The translations under genes and the position numbers were made by a program. Under the pieces are notes generated by a model. That model made no database searches and was not told where the DNA came from. It worked only from the letters and a program-made list of their open reading frames with translations. From Marinobacter alexandrii (GTDB taxonomy: Bacteria; Bacteroidota; Bacteroidia; Cytophagales; Cyclobacteriaceae), in NCBI GenBank assembly GCA_039984955.1, contig JBDWTN010000005.1, positions 1 to 64,000 on the forward strand: a stretch of 64,000 nucleotides of DNA, given 5' to 3'. This document shows positions 1-6,591 of the stretch, one piece after another. How positions within the stretch are numbered: position 1 is the first letter of the stretch; each line of letters opens with the position of its first letter.

Positions 1-180
1 ATACCCATACATCCGCATCCATCTCAAAAGCTGACCGTGTTCTTCCAATTGGCCCGTATACTTCATCCAAATTTCCTGCTTGGTGAAGCTACCGGTAAGG
101 TATTCTTTAATGATATCCTGGCGCTCTGATAAACTTATCTCACTACCACGTCGTGTGTTTCCATTCTTGAAATAATTCAT
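1..180 (-). CDS. IS3-type transposase OrfA-like protein, N-terminal 60 residues (runs off the window)
   Basis: An open frame starts at the ATG whose complement is at 178-180 and runs to the window edge without a stop. The 60 visible residues are basic at the start, then contain a helix-rich stretch (SERQDIIKEYLTGSFTKQEI) followed by a TGQ-EEHG-LLRWMR pattern. This resembles the helix-turn-helix leader protein (OrfA) of IS3-family elements in Bacteroidota, which binds the IS ends. The OrfB integrase part would lie beyond base 1, so activity cannot be judged. The family assignment rests on recalled similarity only; a stand-alone HTH protein is the alternative. Confidence 0.55.
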   Translation of the reverse strand, partial: MNYFKNGNTRRGSEISLSERQDIIKEYLTGSFTKQEIWMKYTGQLEEHGQLLRWMRMYGY

Positions 181-197
181 TTGATTTACAATAAATT

Positions 198-223
198 GTG
201 TAAACCTATTTCAGGACAAGACA
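198..223 (-). mobile_element. Candidate IS terminal inverted repeat
   Basis: About 20-40 bases upstream of the transposase start, read on the minus strand, there is a TGTCCTGAAATAGGTTTACA sequence. IS3-group ends often look like this (TGTCCTGA...GTTGACA). If it is the IS end, the element inserted here and extends leftwards out of the window. The partner end is not visible. Confidence 0.35.
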
Positions 224-622
224 CGCCAATTAATAGTTTCCCAACGCTCTTTTCCGCTCTGGCGGAATTACCAGCCCAAAGCAAAAGTTCTCCAGCCAAC
301 GTGTATCGTTCAAAATTTCGTTATTCGGGGAATTGTTCAGTTTGATTTTAAATACGCTACTCACGGCGATTAGGACTTGGCTGTATAACACTTGCAGTCC
401 ATCGCTTTGTTTGCAGCGCTTCATCCAACCCTTGCCGTCATTCTGAGGATTTATCAAGCCAACGGCTGATAAGGACGTGAGAATCTCGTTAAAGCTTTAC
501 AGGCCAACAAGGAATGTCATCCTGAGTTTGCGGCCGGCTAGGAACGAAGGATAAATGACGAACAGCTCACGATTTGTTATTCCTTTCATCTGTGTTCGCT
601 TAATCGCTCAAGCCGCTGGGCT

Positions 623-651
623 TTTACTTTTTTCATTGATAAAAAAGTAAA
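623..651. repeat. 11-bp perfect inverted repeat (hairpin)
   Basis: TTTACTTTTTT and AAAAAAGTAAA form a perfect 11-bp stem around a 7-base loop. The sequence around it (CTTTTACTTTTTT ... AAAAAAGTAAACAAAAAATC) resembles a common Bacteroidota intergenic repeat, so it is more probably a mobile palindromic repeat than a dedicated terminator. It lies about 90 bases downstream of the minus-strand gene ending at 742. Confidence 0.5.
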
Positions 652-741
652 CAAAAAATCTAGACAGAATAAAGCTTCCGCCCTCAAGCCAGCGCATGGC
701 GCGCTATTCTGTCTTGCCGCCCACCTAGGAGTAGAATAATT

Positions 742-1098
742 CTACTTAACATAATGTTTAATGTAATCCATGTAATAGGTAGCTTCAGTGTTCGTGAGTT
801 TTTCTTCAATGAAACTCATACCACTTTCGGTTATTTCTCCAACTTTTTCAAATGGACCCCAGTCTGATAGCTTAATGAATAGTTGATTGACAAAGTGAGT
901 ATTCTCCCAACGAAATTCATGATCATTAGAAACATGTGTTTTATCAAGTAGTACATTGTCTGGATACCTATCAGAATGAGTTAGCATTAAACCCTCAAAG
1001 TCATATTCATTTCTGTATTCTCCCCAAATCAAAATCATATGTCTTCCTTGATGAAACTTCCTTTTATCAGCTTCCAAAATATCTCCTTTCTTAAACAT
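742..1098 (-). CDS. Uncharacterised 118-residue protein
   Basis: Not recognised with certainty. It begins with a KKGDI motif followed by a short beta-rich stretch containing KFHQGRHMI and GLMLTHS, then a charged C-terminal part. The KGDI start and the H-x-G-R-H stretch recall small SH3-like barrel proteins of the PemK/MazF toxin type, but no diagnostic residue proves this. The start lies one base after the stop of the gene at 1100-1564, so the two are almost certainly co-transcribed and translationally coupled, like a two-gene toxin-antitoxin or accessory module. Placed next to an IS end and a DUF3800 gene. Confidence 0.6.
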   Translation of the reverse strand: MFKKGDILEADKRKFHQGRHMILIWGEYRNEYDFEGLMLTHSDRYPDNVLLDKTHVSNDHEFRWENTHFVNQLFIKLSDWGPFEKVGEITESGMSFIEEKLTNTEATYYMDYIKHYVK

Positions 1099-1099
1099 T

Positions 1100-1564
1100 C
1101 TATATTCCTTTTATAATCTTTTCAAAAGCATACCTTTCAACAAAATCCTTCATGGTACGCTGATTCAAATTGATCCCGTACTCAGGGTTCTTGACTGCTG
1201 AGTCTGTGAATAACTGATTAGGTTCATTCCAGACCGAACTTGGGAATAAATACTTGGTTGGTTTCTGACCATCGACAAACAGAACTAAACCAATCCAAAG
1301 ATCATTTCTCAAACCACGTTCAAGATCAGATTTCGAGACAAAAGCATAGTTTGTTTTCTCGATATTGATCTGTCTGCATAGTATATCATACTCTGACTCC
1401 CCTACTCGATTGATTATCTTGAAATGAGCTCCATTGTGATTTAGGTAACTCTGAATGACATGATGATTTTCAGACAGAATAAAACCCGTTTTCATAATGG
1501 TCTCTGCAAGTTGATCTAACTTAGATAATGGACGCAGACTTGACCATATCATATTAATACTCAT
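1100..1564 (-). CDS. Uncharacterised 154-residue protein, first gene of a two-gene unit
   Basis: No family recognised. No signal peptide or membrane segment, so probably cytoplasmic. The C-terminal half has a hydrophobic strand (LWIGLVLFVDG), an FPSSVWNEP stretch and ends in a basic helix. The stop (TAG) is one base before the start of the 118-residue gene downstream. Its ATG lies only 12 bases from the ATG of the divergent gene at 1577, so the promoters of the two divergent units must overlap the opposite coding regions, or one start is further in (Met5 or Met24 here; Met9 in the partner). Part of the accessory block. Confidence 0.6.
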   Translation of the reverse strand: MSINMIWSSLRPLSKLDQLAETIMKTGFILSENHHVIQSYLNHNGAHFKIINRVGESEYDILCRQINIEKTNYAFVSKSDLERGLRNDLWIGLVLFVDGQKPTKYLFPSSVWNEPNQLFTDSAVKNPEYGINLNQRTMKDFVERYAFEKIIKGI

Positions 1565-1576
1565 CCAAGTGGTGTT

Positions 1577-2722
1577 ATGAAAAAAACAGTTGATTGTAAA
1601 ATGCTTAGAGAAACTGGAATCATTTTGAATGGTCTCAAAGATTTAGATAAGCCTTATACTTTCTTTTACGATGAAACCAATAATATAAGAAGATTTTACC
1701 TGAAACATGATGGGTTCAATGTAACCAATGACACAAATTTTGTTATTGGGGGGGTCTTATTGGAAGGAGTCGAATCCACGAAAATTGATACGAGTACTTT
1801 ATTTAATGGGTTAAATCTTCAAAAGTCTTCCAACGAATTAAAATTGAAGCATCTGGCAAAAGGAGATTTTGTTAACTGCCTGAAATATGATAGGCTCAAT
1901 TACTTTCTTAAATGGCTTTACTACAGTGATTTATACATCCACTATAGCAACATAAACCTCCTTTACTATTCATTGGTTGACATTGTTGACTCTGCTGTCT
2001 CAAACTCGGAAGAAGTACTCGAGCTTGGATCAGGATTTATCCGAATGCTTAAAAACACCTTATACAAAGTTGTAATGAAAGAAAAGGAGAAAGTGGTTCA
2101 ACTCTTTTTCCGATATCAATACCCAAATATTAAGGCAGGAATGGTCAGAAGCTTTATTGAGGAATTGACCGATATCTTCAATGAATATGAAGATGAATTT
2201 GAATTTCATATTGGATTAACTTCTTTAAAGCAGATTTTAAAGAAATCTACTAGAAATGATTCCCTGCCATTTATTATGGATGAAACAGATTTTGTTTTGC
2301 TCCCGGACTTCTTCCAATTCTTTTTATATCCACTCTACATGTTTACCAATTCAATCCATTTTTTTGACAAGGAGGATACAATGGAAAAAATGCTTACAGA
2401 ATGCGAAATATTGGATGGAGATAGACAAATTAATTCATATCACTTTATTGACTCAACTGATAATAAATTCATTCAGATATCGGATGTGTTTATTGGACTA
2501 TTTGGTAAATACACAGAATTACTCACATCAAAATCAGAGTCTTTTTTAGAAAAAATGGTCAGTCAATTATCTACCAGACAACTTGATACATTTATCTGGT
2601 TTCAGAATAATATCATGAAATCGAACGAGAAAAATCAAGCATTTTTACATTCAGTTTGTAGTGATGATGAAATTCAAAAAGATCAGCTTATATGCGAGCT
2701 ACTTCACAAATATTCTGTCTAA
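1577..2722 (+). CDS. DUF3800-like protein (RNase H-like fold suspected)
   Basis: A 381-residue cytoplasmic protein. Near the N terminus it has FFYDETNN (Asp32-Glu33) followed by a strand FVIGGVLLEG, and near residues 299-305 IQISDVF (Asp303). This arrangement, Y-x-DE, then F-x-x-GG, then a late Q-x-(S/A)-D, is the signature of DUF3800 proteins, which are thought to have an RNase H-like metal-binding fold and are frequent in defence islands and on mobile elements. It is longer than many family members. The gene is convergent with the methyltransferase operon (25 bases between stops) and divergent, by 12 bases, from the small two-gene unit upstream. Function unknown; an effector nuclease is a guess. 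Confidence 0.7.
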   Translation: MKKTVDCKMLRETGIILNGLKDLDKPYTFFYDETNNIRRFYLKHDGFNVTNDTNFVIGGVLLEGVESTKIDTSTLFNGLNLQKSSNELKLKHLAKGDFVNCLKYDRLNYFLKWLYYSDLYIHYSNINLLYYSLVDIVDSAVSNSEEVLELGSGFIRMLKNTLYKVVMKEKEKVVQLFFRYQYPNIKAGMVRSFIEELTDIFNEYEDEFEFHIGLTSLKQILKKSTRNDSLPFIMDETDFVLLPDFFQFFLYPLYMFTNSIHFFDKEDTMEKMLTECEILDGDRQINSYHFIDSTDNKFIQISDVFIGLFGKYTELLTSKSESFLEKMVSQLSTRQLDTFIWFQNNIMKSNEKNQAFLHSVCSDDEIQKDQLICELLHKYSV

Positions 2723-2747
2723 AATTAGAATAAGATCCTTTGGTGTT

Positions 2748-4703
2748 TTAAGAACTAGTCCTTCTTCCCTTTTCGAGGTTCTTTAAGTAATTATTAGGCA
2801 GTGATATCTCATACTTACTCTCTAAATAGACATCAATTTTTTCTTGACTTTTAAGAGCGATTACTTCATCTTTTTCAATTTCAGAGAATTGATACACTCC
2901 AAACCGAGCTAAATATCGCTTCCCCATGGAATAATAGTTGTTTTCGTAGGGTCTGCTTACATGTGACAAGTAAAACCAAAACAACCTTGAATTAAGCACT
3001 TTTTGAATAAACCTAAGCTCTCTTTCGTCATGGGATATAACCGCAAATCCGTTGTAGAAAAGAAGTTCTTCATTGTCTGTGAAAACGAAATATGGGTGAT
3101 CTGAAATATATGGAAACAAGAGCTTTTTCCCAGTAAACGTTAATCCTTGATTTCTTCCATATGCAAACCACCTTTGGTATATCTTATTTCCATTATCTCT
3201 TTTTGCTAACTCAACTTTGTGATACTTCAGATATTCATAAGCTCCAGGAAAGTTTTCCCTAAAATAGTCCTCTTCAAACAGGCTTAGTTCATGTTTTTTA
3301 TTCTGATTGAAAAGTGAATTTTGATGTGTTTTTAAATGATATGGAAATATGATATGTTCAAGCTTTTCTTTAATATCATTTTCAGTCTTAAGAATGTTTG
3401 GTTTGATCGCTGGTTTACAAACTTTCTTTTCTATGTGGAATTCCTTATTATCTATAACTACAAAATAATTCTTAAGGTCTTCCTTGATAGGATCTATTAG
3501 ATAAATATTGTTTCTGAGAGTTGCAAAGCCGTTTCGTATATCAAAGCAATCGCTCAAAGGTTTTCCAGTAGCTTCTATCTTTCGAACAAGTGCAGCAATT
3601 TTAGCTTCATCGAGAAGCCAACCTTTATGATCATCTAACTCTCGGTAATCGATAGTTATAAAATGTCTTTTTACTAATCTGGCCAAGTCTCGGCTTTTTA
3701 CCTTAGCATAATTCACTTTATTGCTATCAAGCTTCTGAATTAGGCAAATGCATGTATAAGTAGTCCTTCCCTTAAATATCTGTTCCCCTCCAAAATCTAC
3801 GATTTGGAAATCATAACCGTAATTCGAAACGTATTTTCTTAGACCAACTCCGTTCAAGCTTTTGTAGAAAGAATTTACCGAGATAAAACCAAGCACTCCT
3901 TTATCAACGAGGAGTTCTAAACCTATTTGGAAAAAAGGAATGTACAAATCTGCTTTTCCTATTTTGGACACTTCCCACTTTTTTAATTCTTCCTTTGTTT
4001 TCGAATCGAGTTTTACTGCACCAACATATGGAGGGTTGCCTAGTATAGCTTGAAAGCCATCTTTTCTTCTGATTTTTTCGCAGCTCTCGATCCAATTGAA
4101 TTTAAGCGCATCTCCTACGAATAAATTCCACTCATATTCAGTTTCATCCTCTCCATGAAGAAGGGCTAAAATTGAGAGTAGCAACTTGGTTCTTTTAATA
4201 CTATACTCTTCTATGTCCAAGCCAAAAATGTTATCCCTAAATATTTCAGCGCATGTCTTTTCTGTTTTCAGTTTCAATATTTCAGTCAGAGTGTAGAAAA
4301 ATCCCCCACACCCGCATGAAATATCTCCATAAGAAGCAGTTCTTATATCTACATTTTGATTTGAGAGTTGTGATAGAGTTTCACTGACAATATGAGTCCT
4401 TATGTTGACTGGAGTATAAACTGCTCCATTTACGTCCTTGTCAGATGGGGAAATTACAAATTCAAAGAGTTCAATCAAGTCCTCAATTACTAAGTTTTGG
4501 CGATCTTTCTTTATAGACTCAATAAACTGATCCAAGTAAGACTGCTCATCTGAATGGCTAATCTCAATATTATATGACCTAAGAAGTTGATTATTTTGTG
4601 GTTTAAGATTATTGAAAGTTAAAAATGCCGATACAATCAACCGATCAACCCTGTCGGTATGCTTAGAGTGTTTTTTCAAGTAGTCATAAACTGATTTATG
4701 CAT
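2748..4703 (-). CDS. N6-adenine DNA methyltransferase, type II/IIG-like
   Basis: A 651-residue AdoMet-dependent DNA methylase. Visible motifs in order: GAVYTP (93-98, motif X), DISCGCGGF (127-135, motif I), GLDIEE (161-166, motif II) and GNPPYVG (222-228, catalytic motif IV for N6-adenine). The C-terminal 350 residues, rich in Y/F/R, resemble the target-recognition domain of TaqI/Eco57I-type enzymes. No nuclease motif is apparent in the N-terminal 90 residues, so this looks like a methylase rather than a fused IIG enzyme. It is the last gene of the XRE-kinase-receiver-unknown-methylase operon, 12 bases after the preceding gene, which suggests a self-protection or epigenetic role in a restriction-like system. 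Confidence 0.85.
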   Translation of the reverse strand: MHKSVYDYLKKHSKHTDRVDRLIVSAFLTFNNLKPQNNQLLRSYNIEISHSDEQSYLDQFIESIKKDRQNLVIEDLIELFEFVISPSDKDVNGAVYTPVNIRTHIVSETLSQLSNQNVDIRTASYGDISCGCGGFFYTLTEILKLKTEKTCAEIFRDNIFGLDIEEYSIKRTKLLLSILALLHGEDETEYEWNLFVGDALKFNWIESCEKIRRKDGFQAILGNPPYVGAVKLDSKTKEELKKWEVSKIGKADLYIPFFQIGLELLVDKGVLGFISVNSFYKSLNGVGLRKYVSNYGYDFQIVDFGGEQIFKGRTTYTCICLIQKLDSNKVNYAKVKSRDLARLVKRHFITIDYRELDDHKGWLLDEAKIAALVRKIEATGKPLSDCFDIRNGFATLRNNIYLIDPIKEDLKNYFVVIDNKEFHIEKKVCKPAIKPNILKTENDIKEKLEHIIFPYHLKTHQNSLFNQNKKHELSLFEEDYFRENFPGAYEYLKYHKVELAKRDNGNKIYQRWFAYGRNQGLTFTGKKLLFPYISDHPYFVFTDNEELLFYNGFAVISHDERELRFIQKVLNSRLFWFYLSHVSRPYENNYYSMGKRYLARFGVYQFSEIEKDEVIALKSQEKIDVYLESKYEISLPNNYLKNLEKGRRTSS

Positions 4704-4715
4704 AGCAGAGCATTA

Positions 4716-5489
4716 TTATACAATTTGTGGGCAAATTGCCACGTTATCCCACTCAAATTTTTCGGGTTCATATGGATCCCAATGCCGTGCAATGCTATGG
4801 ATGTAAGGCCTCCAAATAGCTTTTTGGAAAGTTTGAACTAGAGCGACATATGGTCTATTTCTTCTTCTTAGGTCACTACTTTTCTCACCTAAAAAGTTCG
4901 TTAATATGAAATCAAATCCCAATACTGTGTCCAATGGGAGGTGCATTATTCTTGGAGAATCAACAACAAGATGGCTGCCATAATTTGAATTGGGAAGTTT
5001 TAGATTCTTTCCCCCATATTGAAAATGATATATTGGATGTGCGTTAATTGGATCTTTTTTACTAACTAAATGTCTGTCTAAGTGCCATGATGCTACCATT
5101 TCAGCCCCGTTAATGTCTTCACCTTTAAGTATGATATTAAACTCAAGGTGAGAAAAAGGGTCAGAACAATAGTCCTCTCTTACATAATTTCCAATTACTG
5201 TGGACGAGACTGAAATCGATGAAACCTTAGCGCCATCAGGTAAAACTGTATTGCCTTTTAAATCAATAGGTATCGATACAATAACATTTGAAAGACTATA
5301 TCCCCAGCATTTTGAATAATCAATATTTACTCCAGCAATCTCTGGTATTGGCCCATTTAGACATTGATTATAGGCATCTTCAAACTTTTTCTTATCCCCG
5401 ATTACTCCAGAATCATAAAGCAATTTTCCAAGTCTTCTTATTGAATCAGCATTTGATTGCTTATATTTTTTTTTCGCAGCTTTGTTCAT
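4716..5489 (-). CDS. Uncharacterised 257-residue protein of the kinase/methylase operon
   Basis: No known family recognised. After a basic N terminus (NKAAKKKYKQS) the protein is beta-rich and has a cluster of histidines: SWHLDRHL, HPIYHFQYGG, then PRIMHLPLD and LGFDFILTNF. The His/Asp pattern is well spaced for a metal site, so an enzyme, possibly the nuclease that the locus otherwise lacks, is conceivable but unproven. It overlaps the receiver gene by four bases (ATGA), showing translational coupling, and is followed 12 bases on by the methylase. No signal peptide or membrane segment. The best candidate for the effector of this locus by elimination only. Confidence 0.65.
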   Translation of the reverse strand: MNKAAKKKYKQSNADSIRRLGKLLYDSGVIGDKKKFEDAYNQCLNGPIPEIAGVNIDYSKCWGYSLSNVIVSIPIDLKGNTVLPDGAKVSSISVSSTVIGNYVREDYCSDPFSHLEFNIILKGEDINGAEMVASWHLDRHLVSKKDPINAHPIYHFQYGGKNLKLPNSNYGSHLVVDSPRIMHLPLDTVLGFDFILTNFLGEKSSDLRRRNRPYVALVQTFQKAIWRPYIHSIARHWDPYEPEKFEWDNVAICPQIV

Positions 5490-6589
5490 TTACTTTTAGC
5501 TAATGCTTTCACCTTATCCTTTTCTAGTTGATGAGGAAAAATTCGTTCAGCTTTACTTTCAATTGATAAGGCTGCTTTTATAGACATATATAAGCTCTCT
5601 TGCCATGCTAATGGTTCTTTTTTCATTTCAACTAAAATTCCATCAAACGGATCTAGAGGTTTTTTGTAAAGCCGACAGATTGTCCAAAATTTAGAGCTAT
5701 ATCCTGGTTCAAGTGGTTGAGCAACAGATAAGTCTTCTACTTTTGTAATCCTTTCCAAAATCTCTACCCTTTCTGAAGCTTCTAGAAATGGTAGATTACT
5801 TTTAGTTTTTTCATTCCACCATGATTCGATTAGATGCCACCACCATCTTTCCCATTTATCTCCAAATGGCCCTTTGTACTTGAATTTCTCAAACTTTATT
5901 TTTAAAGCGTCAAATCCATTTGAGTTCATATCAACTCCCAACCTTGCTGCAAGAACACCTACATCCACAAGTGGGCCATTTGTTTCAATTAACTCTGTCA
6001 TTATAAACCTTGCGTACTCATGAGTTGGCATCCGACCTTCTACCTCACCAAAGTGATTCTTCAGCCTGACATCTAACTTGTTATTTCCTTCATCACTAAG
6101 TAAAAAAAATCTTTGTAACTGTGCTCCTGCTCCTCCCTTTTTCGTCTTTATTTCATTAATGAGTCCATATCCTTTTGCTAACGAAACTAGCTCTTTCGCA
6201 ACTTCAGCAGATTGATCAACAAGACCCTCACCTTTTAAATATTTCCTATCAAAAAGGTCATGTCCTGTTGAATCCTTTATATAGGATTTCTTGAGTTTTG
6301 GATCAGTCGATACGAGAACCATTGGTATATCGTTCATTTTACCTTCAGTCGCTCTTGTTCTTAATTCTTGCGCCAATGTAAAAGCACGATACTCTGCTTC
6401 TGACTTTTCGTCCAATCTCAAATCCAATATCAATCCATCATAATCACCCTTTTTTAACCGTTTAATTTCATCTCCAAAAGATTTTGGTGTGTCGGGAATA
6501 ATTTCTAACCCTTCAACCTCATGTTCCAATAGTTCTACAAAATCTCGTGTTTGTTGTTCTTGTTCATCGTCTAAATAAAGATATTTCAT
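5486..6589 (-). CDS. Response regulator with N-terminal receiver and unknown C-terminal domain
   Basis: Residues 1-130 form a CheY-like receiver: acidic pair Asp7-Asp8 (YLDDE), phospho-acceptor Asp56 (LILDLRLD), a Ser/Thr switch in MVLVSTDP, and a Lys in FDRKYLKG. All residues needed for phosphorylation and Mg binding are present. The remaining 230 residues match no output domain I know (not LytTR, GerE, OmpR or AAA); they include a Trp-rich stretch (WERWWWHLIESWW) and no obvious HTH. It lies two bases after the dual-ATPase histidine kinase and overlaps the next gene by four, so the cognate kinase is almost certainly the neighbour. The output is likely protein interaction with the downstream gene product or methylase (inference). 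Confidence 0.75.
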   Translation of the reverse strand: MKYLYLDDEQEQQTRDFVELLEHEVEGLEIIPDTPKSFGDEIKRLKKGDYDGLILDLRLDEKSEAEYRAFTLAQELRTRATEGKMNDIPMVLVSTDPKLKKSYIKDSTGHDLFDRKYLKGEGLVDQSAEVAKELVSLAKGYGLINEIKTKKGGAGAQLQRFFLLSDEGNNKLDVRLKNHFGEVEGRMPTHEYARFIMTELIETNGPLVDVGVLAARLGVDMNSNGFDALKIKFEKFKYKGPFGDKWERWWWHLIESWWNEKTKSNLPFLEASERVEILERITKVEDLSVAQPLEPGYSSKFWTICRLYKKPLDPFDGILVEMKKEPLAWQESLYMSIKAALSIESKAERIFPHQLEKDKVKALAKSK

Positions 6590-6591
6590 AA

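Larger units (their letters stand above)
181..741. other. Gene-free stretch beside the insertion sequence
   Basis: No convincing coding frame. A 75-codon open frame on the minus strand (230-457) has no recognisable features and sits in sequence of low coding character. The stretch contains an IS end, a TCATCCTGAG...GAACGAAGGA segment typical of degenerate Bacteroidota intergenic repeats, and a strong hairpin at 623-651. It looks like accumulated repeat debris. Confidence 0.5.

Noticed and set aside
230-457. 75-codon open frame on the minus strand between the IS end and the first gene
   Set aside because: No domain, signal or coupling; it lies in sequence with repeat debris and has an amino-acid mix unlike its neighbours.
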